A stretch of 64,000 nucleotides of DNA from Blepharisma japonicum (Eukaryota > Ciliophora > Heterotrichea > Heterotrichida > Blepharismidae): the NCBI GenBank assembly GCA_949751835.1, contig CATKHK010000101.1, positions 1 to 64,000 on the forward strand. The letters are read 5' to 3'. Of the stretch, positions 22,385 to 33,096 are shown piece by piece (the first letter of the stretch is position 1; each line of letters begins with the position of its first letter). The position numbers and the translations under genes are program-made. Below the pieces are notes generated by a model. That model saw only the letters and a list, made by a program, of their open reading frames with translations. It was not told where the DNA came from and ran no database searches.

Positions 22385-23299
22385 ATGGGCTGCTGTCATG
22401 ACCGTGAGGTAAATAATAACTAGGAACGAGGATCTGGACAATATCAAAGAAAAAACCACAGAAGATTACTATTAAAGCGTGACTATGACATCGACACTAT
22501 GAAAGATCAAGATACAATGATCATAAAAGAACATTCAGACATATCCATGTCTATTGAAATAACCGAACCAGATGATGAAAAGTACTTACGAACCCAGCTA
22601 GAAGTCTATAAACTTAACGGAGAATGAGGCCAAATTGCTAAAATGATATCAAATCGAACTGAAATAACTGAAGCCAAAATCTATATCAGCTGGGCGGAAA
22701 AGCCAAAAACTATTGGAAGTTTAGCTATTGCTTATTTATGTAAAGAATGCAAAAACGATCCTAAAACTATCGCACCATATATAGACAAAGATCTACCTTT
22801 ATTGCTGGCTAGCATAAAGATGGGAACTAATGACCTCAGAGAAAATTCGCTTTTGCTGCTTTTTTATTTTGTGGATGTAGCTTCAGAAGAGTCTATTACG
22901 AAACTATTGAAATTAAATATATTTAATGCTTTGGTGAGATGGTTTTTATGCTCCAAAGCTGAGCTAAGACATATATCAGCCGATATATGTGCTAAGATTT
23001 ATAGAGGCCGAAGAGCAGCTCAAGAAGCATTTTTAAACGAACAAGGAGCCTTTAAGCTTGTGCAATTAATCGCATGGAGCTCAGACCAAGAAGATGTTCT
23101 TTTAGATCTGCTTGGCTATTTGATTGATTTAATGCAGGACGAAAACGACGACCCAGTGCTAGAAAATGTAGGAAGAGTCCACGAATGCATGGTATGGGAT
23201 ATTATAAGGAATATTGACACCACAGAAAAATCACAAGAGCTAATGGAGCAGCTTGATGCAGTAATAAGGCTATTATCGTTCCAAGGAGGATATTCATAA
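22385..23299 (+). CDS. putative N-myristoylated helical-repeat protein
   Basis: 299 residues from two exons. Exon 1 is only 8 codons and encodes MGCCHDRE, a dual acylation signal: Gly2 for N-myristoylation and Cys3/Cys4 for palmitoylation. Removing the intron at 22409-22423 fuses it to a basic stretch (RKNHRRLLLKRDYD) that could bind acidic lipids. From about residue 95 the protein is helical and resembles armadillo/HEAT repeats (LPLLLASIKMGTNDLRENSL, FNALVRWFLCSKAELRHISA). It is probably membrane-anchored by lipid. I cannot name the family. It follows Rictor closely on the same strand, which may or may not be meaningful. Confidence 0.75.
22409..22423 (+). other. 15-nt intron (MGCC protein)
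   Basis: GTAAATAATAACTAG, with in-frame TAA and TAG. It separates the 8-codon acylation exon from the rest of the gene. Confidence 0.9.
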
Positions 23300-23366
23300 A
23301 TAATATAGTTAATAAATAACCAATAAGTAATTTATTATCTATTTCTTAATTTATATTATTTTCAAT

Positions 23367-23909
23367 ATGACAACTGCACAAGGAATTCCTGATTTTGCTT
23401 TCCATCTTCTTATCAACGAAGTCATCAAGCAAACAATTATAAAAAACTCCCAGCAATCCTTAATAGACGCGCTTAAAGAGCTAACAAGAGAACAAATACT
23501 TGAAAAGAAAAAAGAACTGAAAAAACTTGGACTCATCATAGGTGAACGTGTAATTGGCTATATTGTAAAAGAACACATATGACTAAAAGAGCCAAATGCA
23601 GTGCTTCGCTTTGTCTGTAAAGAGTTTTGGCTTTGTTTGTTTGGAAAATATATAGATAGACTGCAATCAAATAATAGAGGAGTTTATATCATGTATGATT
23701 ATAAATTCAGATGGCTGCAGTCATTGTCTTTAGATACAACAGATTCGGTAGATAAAGAAGCTATTGAAAAATTTTATAATTTTATGCTCAGCTGGGTTTG
23801 TGGAGTAATTAAAGGAGGGTTGAAGGGGTTAGGAGTTTCCGCGCGATCTGAAGCGAAAGTAGAAGAAGGATGCAAATTTACAGTGACTCTAAAAAATATG
23901 ATTTTTTAA
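23367..23909 (+). CDS. TRAPPC6: TRAPP complex subunit 6 (Trs33/Bet3 family)
   Basis: 180 residues, the usual size. TRAPPC6/Trs33 is a core subunit of the TRAPP tethering/Rab-activating complexes of ER-Golgi and Golgi traffic. The diagnostic central block is present: LRFVCKEFWLCLFGKYIDRL followed by NNRGVYIMYDYKFRWL, matching KFICKDFW...KQIDNLRTNHQGTYVLQDNKFR in animals. The N-terminal helix pair and the C-terminal alpha/beta region (FMLSWVCGVIKGGLKGLG) fit the Bet3-like fold. One UGA-Trp (residue 72, EHIWLKEP). It begins 67 nt after the preceding gene. Confidence 0.85.
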
Positions 23910-23956
23910 TTAGATAAACCAGCCTATATGAGTTTGGATTTAAGATAAAGCATAAA

Positions 23957-24712
23957 TTATAGATTACAGATTCTTAAACTGTGAAGGCTATCAAATGTGC
24001 ATAAATTGCTAATCTCATTGTGCTTTTCTTTTAGCACTTTATTTTCTTTTTTTATCTTAGGCTTTTTCCTTGCTAATTTTTTGTAATATCGAGGTGAGAT
24101 TTTTAAAGTTGTGTTACTTGCATTTAAATTTTTCAAATGTTCCGAATTATTCATTTCTTTAGTTTTAGGCGTTTGTATCAGCAAATCTTTAAGATCATTT
24201 TTTACAATTGGAGATAACGATCTTTTTATCGTAAAAATTTTTGAAGAAGGCTTGATGCTTTTTGAGCTTTTAGATTTAAAGAATGATGAATAATCAGAAT
24301 CTGCAAATTTGTTTATAGGGGTCATAGATTTAGATATTTCTCCTGCTGGATTATGAATATTTTGAAGCCTAGGAGTCATTACTAGTCCTCTATAAAATTC
24401 AGCTTTTGTTACTTTTTTTGGTTCTTTTCTGCCTATATTTTTCACTTGTGGTTTTAAATCAAGCTCATTCCCTGCATCTCCAAAATGGTGGCTTGAATCT
24501 TTAGAATATGAAGACATGAATGAAAAAGCTGGCTTAGCTAATCTATCAATTAATTCCACTTTTGAGTTGCACTGGATTCCAATTGTGCCTCTTTTCTTAA
24601 TTTTACAAAAAATAGTATGAGAAGCTTCATTAATTTCAGGGCTGCTAAATTTTGATTGTGACTTGTTAGGGAGAAAAGATAATAAGGTAGGATTAAATTT
24701 GCTTTTTTTCAT
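23957..24712 (-). CDS. basic disordered protein, unknown
   Basis: 251 residues, rich in Lys, Ser and Pro, with no UGA codon and no domain that I recognise. Motifs such as SLSPIVKND, MTPINKF and LIQTPKTKE look like proline-directed phosphorylation sites. The C-terminus is very basic (KKLARKKPKIKKENK). This composition is common among ciliate cytoskeletal proteins, but that is only a guess. It converges on TRAPPC6 with 47 nt between the stops. Confidence 0.6.
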   Translation of the reverse strand: MKKSKFNPTLLSFLPNKSQSKFSSPEINEASHTIFCKIKKRGTIGIQCNSKVELIDRLAKPAFSFMSSYSKDSSHHFGDAGNELDLKPQVKNIGRKEPKKVTKAEFYRGLVMTPRLQNIHNPAGEISKSMTPINKFADSDYSSFFKSKSSKSIKPSSKIFTIKRSLSPIVKNDLKDLLIQTPKTKEMNNSEHLKNLNASNTTLKISPRYYKKLARKKPKIKKENKVLKEKHNEISNLCTFDSLHSLRICNL

Positions 24713-24910
24713 TTTGTTTTTATATAATTAACTTTGCATAATGGATATGAGAAATTAACATTTTCTTGTATAATTGCTATATTCTAATTATAGGTATATA
24801 AACATTTAATATAGAGGAATTATATAGAGAGGATTCTTATAAATTTAATTTTACATTTATTCTTGATTTCTACATATGAAAATGTTTCTCATTTATATCT
24901 CGAATATTAA

Positions 24911-25801
24911 ATGAATAAGAAAAATGGCTTCCGCACTCCGTTTCATCCTTTTCAGATAGCTAGCTGAGTCGTTATGATATTTCACATACTCATTGGAATT
25001 TTATGTATCTCTTTTTTACTATCTAAGGAATATTTGATCGTTTTTTTGCTTCTTTATTATTCAACCCTTCTAGCTGTGCTAATTCAAGGATTAATTCTTA
25101 CAAAATCTGACCCAAGTGCTTTCATTCCCATAGAAAATATTGATAAATCGCCGGAGGCTGTCAATTATTTGTGCACAATTTGTAAAAATTATGTTACAGA
25201 AACCTCAAAGCATTGTGGAAGCTGTGATAGGTGTGTTGATCGATTTGACCATCATTGTAAATGACTTAATAATTGTATTGGAAAACATAATTATAAACAA
25301 TTTATTATTTTGATTGTGCTTTTGGAAATTAATACATCAATTTTGATCGTTTTTGAAATTTCTCTTATCGACAAATGAAAAACTCATGGGCTTGATAAAG
25401 CAAAAGAAATTGTCCAAACTGATGTAAGCTTTATTATCGCTGATATTATCATAAATGCATCAATTTTGCTATTTAATGGGTATCTTATAGGCTTCCACAT
25501 ATTTTTAAAATTCAAAAAAATGACTACTTATGATTTTATACAGCAAAGAAGAATAAAAAAGAAAAAAGAAATTCAGCCAGAGATGCAGCCTTTTGAAGGG
25601 GAGGAAAATGGAATTTCGATGATGAATAATGATATGAAAAGCCCACGAGGAACAAATGACGAAATAGGTGGGACAAATTTAAAATCAGAAACAGAAATTG
25701 GCTCTCCCAAATATTTTAACCCAATGTTCCAGATTTCACGCTCATTCCACAAGTCAATTATAACAGTAGATTCAGATATAGTAACAAATGAGCATACTTA
25801 A
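24911..25801 (+). CDS. DHHC-type protein S-acyltransferase
   Basis: 296 residues. Palmitoyltransferases move a fatty acid from their own Cys to Cys of target proteins at membranes. Two TM helices (about 17-35 and 40-63) precede the Cys-rich domain: CTICKNYV, HCGSCDRCV and DRFDHHCKW. The catalytic D-H-H-C is at residues 113-116, with NNCIGKHNYKQF after it. Two more TM helices follow (about 128-150 and 170-197), then the TTYD variant of the TTxE motif at 205-208 and a polar tail. The start at 24911 is upstream of a UGA-Trp (IASWVVM) that would hide the first exon part under the standard code; two more UGA-Trp codons follow in the body. Confidence 0.92.
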
Positions 25802-26103
25802 TCTTGAATAATATATATAAATTATTTTCATGTCCTTATATAAAGCTTCTAAGCGAAGCTTATTTATAAGGCTATCCCTTTAATTTTATAATAAAATATA
25901 TATAATTTTTAAAGAGTTCTATGCTTCTAGGACTATTGGCTAATTTTCTAGTATTTAAAGTTCTAATAAGGTAGTTATTTTTTCAGACACAGTATTATCT
26001 GAGATTTCTGCTGGGGAAATTAAAGGAAAAACTATATAAATCTGAAGTAACTAAATTATCTTACATAAGCAGCATTTGATAAGTCATTTTTATAATTATA
26101 ATT
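25802..26103. other. AT-rich spacer
   Basis: 302 nt with an inverted repeat (AAGCTTCTAAGCGAAGCTT, about 25845-25863) that could fold in the 3' UTR. Nothing else. Confidence 0.4.
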
Positions 26104-26598
26104 ATGAAATTAAAGGCATTGATTCTCCTTATCTTAGTAGTTGGAAATTTCGGAAAGTTCAACCAAGAATTATGTGTGCAAAGCCTCGAAAATGTTGCAA
26201 AAAACTATTATCACGCAGTGCTTTACTGGAATTCCTTTGTGTATTTTAAAGAAGCGATACAGAGCATGGGAGCTATGCTAACTAGTATTGGGCTCGCTTT
26301 TAATTACTGCGATTTTCTCTCAGATATAATTAAGTCTGAATCTGTAGAAATAGCCAGAGGAAATTTGTTTTTATTAGGAAATGAATGGGAAAGCCTAAAG
26401 GACCTTAAGCTTGAGAAAATCAATGAGGTTTCTGGAGAATCCGAAGACAGTTGCATGAAGTTGACAATTAAAGTTAATGAGGCAATTGATCGTTTGGCAG
26501 AAAGTCTAACGGCGGAGGATATATATTTAAGCCTAGCCAAGCTTATGGAAACTACAGGAGAAACTGTAAGAAAATGCGAAAATATCATTAATAAATAA
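26104..26598 (+). CDS. small secreted four-cysteine protein, unknown
   Basis: 164 residues. Residues 1-17 form a clear signal peptide (KLKALILLILVVGNFG). The mature part is helical with four Cys (24, 69, 117, 158), an even number that could make two disulphides; this fits export or a place in the secretory lumen. No family recognised. No UGA codon. The short upstream gap and clean ATG...TAA frame with signal peptide make the gene itself likely. Confidence 0.7.
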   Translation: MKLKALILLILVVGNFGKFNQELCVQSLENVAKNYYHAVLYWNSFVYFKEAIQSMGAMLTSIGLAFNYCDFLSDIIKSESVEIARGNLFLLGNEWESLKDLKLEKINEVSGESEDSCMKLTIKVNEAIDRLAESLTAEDIYLSLAKLMETTGETVRKCENIINK

Positions 26599-26669
26599 CA
26601 TTGAACTAGAAATAATATTAAGACATGCTTCTATTATGTTAATGTAGATAATTGTGCATCAATCCATGC

Positions 26670-27416
26670 TTAGTTCTTATAAAATCCAATCAGCTCAGCT
26701 TCCTTTTGTTTACGAATATGAATCCAATTTTCAAATTCTGTCTGATGGTCTTTGGTGTCAGATTGGTATGGCTTATAGTTCCGAATAAATGCTTTAGGAT
26801 GCAATTCTTTAGCAGAATTTTTTGAATAATAAATTGAATTTTTTTGAGGAGTTTGTTGATTTATTGTGCATGGGTCTTTTTGGATGGTGATAGAATCATA
26901 AAATCAAGAATTACTTAAGTTCTCTTGGTAATAAATTGAGGGATTTCTATCATTTGAGTTAACTTGATATCCATAATCATATACGGAAGGCTGACTCTGA
27001 GAGAAATTTTGAATTTGAGTAGTGTAAGTATTTGAAGAAATGCAGTTTAAAGGGCTATTCAGAGGCTGACGGATATAAGGATCTATATTTGGTTGTCTTG
27101 CATATGAATTTTGAGCTTGAGCAAAATAGGGATCCACATAAGATGGAAAATCATGAGAATTTGTTATAAAGCTTGGCCTCTGCACACTATTTTGCTCAGC
27201 AGGTGGAGGCATTCTATTAAAAATATTCATTCCTTGCTGCCCTCATACACCCTCATACGGAAGATTTCCTATAGAACAATGACTTTTTTCTTTATACCTC
27301 GATACAAAATTTTCATTAAATTTACTCAAAACCCCAATGAATTCTCCTTTATCCTTTGTCTCAGCTAGCTCCTTCATTAAACCTTCCACTTCCCCTCCAC
27401 TTATCCCAAAACTCAT
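26670..27416 (-). CDS. Gln/Asn/Pro/Tyr-rich low-complexity protein
   Basis: 248 residues, start ATG at 27416. The N-terminal 60 residues look folded (FGISGGEVEGLMKELAE, VLSKFNENFVSRY). The middle (about 65-175) is a disordered segment dense in Pro, Tyr, Gln, Ser and Asn (NIDPYIRQPLNSPLN and similar), like prion-like RNA-binding regions. The C-terminus is basic and helical (FENWIHIRKQKEAELIGFYK). UGA-Trp codons at EGVWGQQ and NSWFYDS join the parts. No known domain. Confidence 0.65.
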
Positions 27417-27517
27417 TTTAGCCTTAAAATTAATATAGAAAAAAGCAAAATTTCTTTGTTTTTACTCCAATTTTATTATTCAAAAAAGTTATATGAACAT
27501 TAGCACTTGCATTGAAC

Positions 27518-27907
27518 TTAAATGTCTTCAATTTGATGCTCATGCACTTCTTCAATTTGAATCATAATTGGGTCACCTATAGATAGTGACACACCGTCGT
27601 CTGAACTGTTGCGCTTTTTTCTTTCGTAAAGGTAATTATCTAAAGGAGAAGTCATTTCATCGGTGATGCTTTTAGCCGGAATTGAGACATTTTGAGGCTT
27701 GTGCTTACGCTTGACAAGCTGGAAAATTTCAAGTTCAATTGTACTGAGCTCGGTTTCTGAGCTATATCTGCTTAAAATTTGGAGCAGAACAGGGTCGTTT
27801 TTATTGATAAGCTCTTGGAAAATTTGAAGTTCTGCGGTACTTATTGCTTTAGTAGACTGGAAACTAGCTAGAATCGAGTTTGCGAGAAGAATGGCTGATG
27901 AATCCAT
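27518..27907 (-). CDS. small unknown helical protein
   Basis: 129 residues from the ATG at 27907; the open frame extends about 20 codons upstream without another ATG. Two similar short helical units recur: ISTAELQIFQELINKNDPVL and LSTIELEIFQLVKRKHKP, suggesting an internal repeat of about 30 residues. The C-terminus is acidic. No UGA codon. No family recognised. Confidence 0.55.
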   Translation of the reverse strand: MDSSAILLANSILASFQSTKAISTAELQIFQELINKNDPVLLQILSRYSSETELSTIELEIFQLVKRKHKPQNVSIPAKSITDEMTSPLDNYLYERKKRNSSDDGVSLSIGDPIMIQIEEVHEHQIEDI

Positions 27908-28541
27908 TTCTTTTATAAGAAAATTGGAAAAATGAGAATTTTTGATGTGATAAAATGAAGCAATATACAATTTAGATTTAGAAAAAATAGTAAAATAGTT
28001 AAAGAAAATCTTTATCTGATTTAAGTGCAGCTTGCATTATAGGCTATTGATAATTTTATTTAGTTTTGCTGACATTTTGATTGGCTGAGCACCTATTTAA
28101 TTTCTTACTTTTTAGCTTCAATATAGAAACATGCTATTATCAAGATGTATTATTTCTTTATTTTAATTTCTCATTGATTAAAGTTATGATCATAATGATT
28201 TTTTTAAAATTTAATCGTAAGTTTTTAGGAAGATAAGAAAATTATTATATAAACTCTTTAAAAATGACCAATTTTTTATCCAAAATTAATGTTTTTCATT
28301 TTACCGATATATTTATTGCTCAAAAAAAGTCTAATTAATTTGATATTTTTAATAAAATGATTTATTCAATAAATTTAATTATTTAAATTATTCTTTTACT
28401 TTTTGTATGCAAAATGAATTTTCTTCATAACTGCTAATAATTAAATATAAGAATAAGCAGATAAAAGTCTTATTTTTAGATTTTTGAAATTTAAGAAATG
28501 ATTGGCGCTCTGCTTAATTATTAACAAATTTTATTGATAAA
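27908..28541. other. divergent AT-rich spacer
   Basis: 634 nt between a minus-strand and a plus-strand start. Nothing recognisable beyond AT-rich runs. Confidence 0.45.
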
Positions 28542-29378
28542 ATGGCTGATCTTACACATGCAGTCGCTGGGTCATTTGCATCAGTAATGACTGCATCAAT
28601 GGTGCAACCTTTAGATGTCATAAAAACTGGAATTCTTACACAAGTTCGTCCAATTACAATAAGAGAAGCATTTGTATTGATATACGAAACTTATGGATTA
28701 AAAGGATTTTGAAGAGGCCTAAAGCCTGCTGCTTATAAAGCTTTTATGGCTGGAGGGATTCAATTTACATTACTTGAAATGTTTAACAAAATTCTAAAAT
28801 CTAACAAATCAATTGCAAGCCGATTTTTGCATGATAGCCAGGCAGCAGGTCTATCAAGACTTGCAGTGATCACAGCATTGTCACCTTTAAGTATAATAAA
28901 GCTGCGAATGGAGGCTCCACAATTTAATCAATATTCTAGTGTTAGTGATGCTTTTGTTAAAATTTTTAGAGAGGAAGGATTAAGAGGGTTTTATAAAGGC
29001 TTATTTTCGAATCTACTAAGGGATTTACCTTACTCTGCATTAGCATATGCATTTTATGAGCAATATTCTACGCTCATATACTATATTACTGGGATGGATA
29101 AGAGATATTCACTCAATAATTTTTTTTCTGGTGTCTCAGCTGGATTTACAGCATGTTTAATAACACAGCCTTTTGACATCATGAAAACAAGGCTGCAATT
29201 TGCTGATGTTGGAGGACAAAAGGTTAGAGGACTTTTCTATGGATTAGTAGGTATATGGAACGACGAAGGCTTAAGAGGATTCACCAGGGGCTTAACAGTC
29301 AGAGTAGTAGAAAGGTCTTGCTCTTTTGGAATTGTATGGCTGCTGTATGAAAAAATGAAGCTGGGATTGAAAAAATAG
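28542..29378 (+). CDS. mitochondrial carrier, SLC25A38/Hem25-like
   Basis: 278 residues, the usual carrier length, three repeats of two TM helices. Each repeat has its carrier signature: QPLDVIKT (about 22-29), SPLSIIKL and QPFDIMKT. Each is followed by a G-(F/Y)-x-x-G element (GFWRGL, GFYKGLF, GFTRGL). The unusual second signature (SPLSIIKLRMEA, without the acidic residue) matches the glycine-importing SLC25A38/Hem25 branch (PITVIKTRYES in animals), as does LLRDLPYSALAY. That branch brings glycine into mitochondria for haem synthesis. The assignment within the carrier family is by motif only. One UGA-Trp in repeat 1 (FWRG). Confidence 0.85.
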
Positions 29379-29551
29379 TCAAAATAAACTAATTGGTAAT
29401 CTAAAAAATATTAATATTAAATTTTCAAAAACAAGTATTCAGTGCATGCTGTTTTTTAGATTATTTAATATTTTGTGAAAAGTCTAAATAAGCATTAGTC
29501 AGTTTATTGCAAAAAGGACTAATGAAGTTGACTTTAGAATAATTAAATAAT

Positions 29552-30970
29552 TTATTTTCTAGCCCCTAGCCTGAAAAACACTGCAAAGCACGCAACCTTA
29601 CACAGAAAATTAAGGAAGCTTAGTGCGTCTCCCCAAAACTTTATCCTCCCTTCATGCTCTAAAAAATTGCCACTTTCAGCCCAAGCCTACTTCTAAATTA
29701 CCTTCGAAAAAAATAAAAACCACAACAAGTCATAAACCATCGCCCCAAGAATCGCAAAAGAAAGCTTCATATACGTCAAATCCTCATTAAGCTTAGCCAC
29801 ATGAAAAACAAAGCACCCAAGAGCTATTGTAACCTATATATCCCCTACATTAATAAAATCCGGTCTATATCCCATCAGCAAAACCGAAAGCAATAAATAA
29901 ATAATTGTGACTATATAGCTGCTCCAATGCCAATCAATATCTTTTCCCAAAATCCCTTGCACAACATTTTCTATTTTTTTCGAGACCGCTTTTTCTACTC
30001 CTACAGTTTTACTCCCAACAAGCTCAGCATCTATAAGTAGCCCTCCAAACGGCTGATGTAGCTTTTCCAGCTGGTCTTCTAAATGTGCAAGCTCAGCTTT
30101 GTCAAGCTGCACATTTTCGTTTCACTGAGCCAAAATAGCTTCATAATACTTAACTTTGCTAAAAACCCATAACAACCCTAAATGTACTTTTCCGACTACC
30201 ACTCCTTTAGGATCTTTTATGTCTACATATACATCATGCTTCATTTGGTCTCTTAACCCACTTAATAAAGACGTGGATTCTCCTATCAGCTTATGATTTC
30301 CAAAATTTGAATGGTTTTTTACAGCAATATAAAGGTCATCTTCTCCTGTAGTAATCTGAAAAGTAAAAACTTCATTATAAGTAGGTGTCAATGTTTTCGC
30401 TGCAAATTTTGTTTCAATTATCTGCTGCTCACAGCTGAGCTCTATAAAAGGGTCTAAGATTTGCGGTGACTTAATGGTAGCCTCAATCACATATACAGTA
30501 AGTACACTTCCTTCCATAATTCCATTTTTGCCTAATTTCTCAGTAGCTTTTGCAGTAATTAATTTTCTATTGTAGTCGTCGACTTGTTTTATATTGTCAG
30601 CGATTTGGCGCTTTAGTTCCGTTGTTCGTCTTTTTATATTATTTTCGGCTTCTACATAGGACCAGATGAACTCTTCAATGGTGACGACTGCATCTTGGTC
30701 TTTGTCCATCTTAGCGAATAGTCCTAAACAGACTTCTCGGTCATAGTCGCCACCACTTTTCTTTTTGAGAAATTCATAGACTTCTTCAAATGTCAATTCT
30801 TGATCTTTATTGGTGTCCACTTCGGCAAATTCGGCTAAAAGCTGGTCATGGCGGTCTTGCAGGACTGCATTTATAGGGGAAACACCTACAGATGGCCGAA
30901 TAGAGGCAGCACTTTGTGAGAGTTTTGGAGAAAGTCCTGAAAGACTTGGGGACATAGGGATATTTAGCAT
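29552..30970 (-). CDS. EF-hand, C2-domain, multi-pass membrane protein
   Basis: 462 residues from three exons. Residues about 45-110 hold two EF-hands with good calcium loops (DTNKDQELTFEE, DKDQDAVVTIEE). A short coiled helix follows, then a C2 domain (about 152-275: GSVLTVYVIEATIKS, DPFIELSC, TLTPTYNEVFTFQI). C-terminal are four hydrophobic segments: IVTIIYLLLSVLLMGY, VTIALGCFVFHVAK, LSFAILGAMVYDLLWFLFF and ALSFLNFLCKVACFAVFF. Two introns (29834-29848, 29687-29701), both with internal stops, must be removed to read helices 2-4. This suggests a calcium sensor that binds membranes in cis or trans, for example in exocytosis or at cilia (inference). I know of no named family with this order. Confidence 0.82.
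29687..29701 (-). other. 15-nt intron 2 of EF-hand/C2 gene
   Basis: Coding strand GTAATTTAGAAGTAG, two in-frame TAG codons. Splicing joins WFLFFSK to AWAESGNF, adding a fourth TM helix and 44 residues. Confidence 0.88.
29834..29848 (-). other. 15-nt intron 1 of EF-hand/C2 gene
   Basis: Coding strand GTAGGGGATATATAG with in-frame TAG. Splicing joins GYRPDFIN to VTIALGCF, restoring a TM helix. Confidence 0.88.
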
Positions 30971-30994
30971 TTATTAAATTTATTATATGACTCG

Positions 30995-33052
30995 TTATGA
31001 CGCTTTTCCTCCTGATATGATTGCTGCTGCTATCATTTTCATATTTTTTGTTTTTACAGCTTCCCTAAAGCTTGCGATTGTCCTGGTTTTTGCTTGTCCA
31101 CATCTTAAATTCCCAGCTCTTTGTATATATTGGTTGACTTGTTTTAAATAACTCAATAGCTCATTGTGATTATTCGTCCTTATCTGGAATTCACTTAATA
31201 GTTCTCCATTAAATTGATGCAAACTAGCCATCGCCTGCTTAAAAAATCCCATATTTCTTTGAATTCTTGAATCTTCAGCTTTCACGATCAGCGCCTTTAC
31301 GTTTTGAGCGTTTTCTGCCATATTAATAGAAAGCTGCGTCCTTACATTGCTGTATTCTTCGACCTTTTCCATAAGTCCGCTTATTTTTTCTATTTCGTGA
31401 GGATAGTCAGCTCTACTTTCAAGCTCAGGAATATTGAAATAAGAAATTATGTCTTGGACTAGTTCAGCTGCAAGCTCTAAGGTTTCTGTATAAATAGAAA
31501 GCTTATTAATTGTGAGGATGAAGGAAATGTTTTCAGACTCCCCGAGAAAAGAAACTTGAAGCTCTGCAGATGTTTTAATTGCAGAGGGGTTTATAATAAA
31601 ACGGTCTTGCAGTCAATTTATAAGGCGGTTGCCTTGTGGGAAATCGAAATTTACATAGCCGTTTGGCAGCTTGCAGTCTCCGTATTCGAAATTGCAGAAT
31701 TTCGGGATTTTCATAGAGCGCTCCATTACTTGCAACTGGGATGCGCCTGCCGAAGCACAGACTAAAGCTTTAATTTCAACTTCTAAGCCAAGGTGTTTAG
31801 GATTTTGTATAGGTATTTGCAACTCAGAGCTGGGCCTGGCGGGATGCACAAATTTACTATCACCTTCAAAAAACCCTTCTCCAAGGACAAAGGCGCATTT
31901 TATCAGAGAACTGTTGCTGGTGTTTAAAAATATTCTAGGAGGGCTTGGAGCTAATGAAGCTATTAAGCTCGTCCCTGGGGCTAAAATTGAGCTCCCTGAT
32001 CTTGTTGAAGCATCTTTATAATGCTGAAGTTCATTAAGCAGTATTTGCTTTACTCTCATTAAGTCTTCAATATCCTCTTGTTGAGCTTCTGCGCTTTGTT
32101 CTTTGTGTGGGATATCCTCCTTAATATATCCTAAAACCCTTCCTGCTACTGTACACGCAATGACTTGGCTTTTTCCTTGCATTCTGTAGTCGGTATAAAA
32201 CACCTTTGCAATAGTCTGTTTTAATGATTTTTTAAAAATATTTTCCCCTTTATTTTCGCTTCTGACCTCCAATTTTCCATTAGACCATCCTAATATCATA
32301 TCTGGGACTCCGTCTCCAGTGACATCTCCGCTTACAATGCTTAAAACCTTATTTTTTGCCTTAGCTTTCCAAGCCCTATGCTTTCCTTTATAAATCCCAA
32401 TTCCTCCATTATCAAGTGTATACGCGAATTTTCCTTTATCCATTTCTGCAAAGCCTGTAATTTTGGCATTTTCCATAATTTCAGTCTCCAGTTCTTCATT
32501 ATTAAAAATCCTGATAGCATAGTCTGTGCCTCCTACAAGCAGTCGTTTTTCATTCCTTTCAGTCCTAAAAAATCCTATAGCGCTGACATCATCCCCAGAA
32601 ACCGTCCAAAATTCTTCTTCACCTGACTTATTAAAGCCTTTAACTGAACAATTTCCACCTACAAGGGCAAGAGGAGTCTCTCTTCCTGATATATAAAGGG
32701 AACCAAGTGAAAGAGAAGTGACACCTTCTTTTGTTTCTGTATGAAATAAGTCAGAGTTGGAGTCAATGTCATAAGCCATAAGGGAACTTGGACTTCCTAT
32801 AACTAAAACGTCTCGGTTTAGAGAAGGATCTAAGCGACCACCATCAAGGCAAATAATATTTTTGTTGATATTGAGAAAATTATTGGATGAGTTTGGAATA
32901 TGAGGGGTGTGGATAAGAACCTTTCCACCTGTGATCCCACAGGCAAGAGTTGGATGAATTCCGTCAACTGCTTAGAAAATACAATAGGAGATAGTGGCTA
33001 GGCTATGTAGAACTGCTTGATTTAGCTCAAAAGTATAGGCTGAAGAAAGCAT
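30995..33052 (-). CDS. BBS2: BBS2, BBSome subunit
   Basis: 680 residues after removal of one intron (human protein 721). The BBSome moves membrane proteins into and out of cilia; BBS2 pairs with BBS7 and BBS9 by its beta-propeller and C-terminal helices. The N-terminal propeller (about 10-330) has words shared with animals in the same order: YFDGIHPTLACGITGGKVLI, DIDSNSDLFH, GGNCSVKGFNKSG, FWTVSGDDVSAIGF, DVTGDGVPDMILGWSNGKLE and YRMQGKSQVIACTVAGRVLGY. After this come a coiled coil (about 320-345), a GAE-like beta domain and a helical C-terminus (NNHNELLSYLKQVNQYIQRA). UGA-Trp at NRLINWLQD. Exon 1 is 70 nt. It starts 24 nt upstream of the EF-hand/C2 gene on the same strand. Confidence 0.95.
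32968..32982 (-). other. 15-nt intron (BBS2)
   Basis: Coding strand GTATTTTCTAAGCAG, with in-frame TAA. Splicing gives ATISYFDGIHPTLACG, aligned with the animal BBS2 N-terminus. Confidence 0.92.
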
Positions 33053-33096
33053 TTTTATTAAAAATTAATGCAGATTATTATGTCAATTGTAAAATT

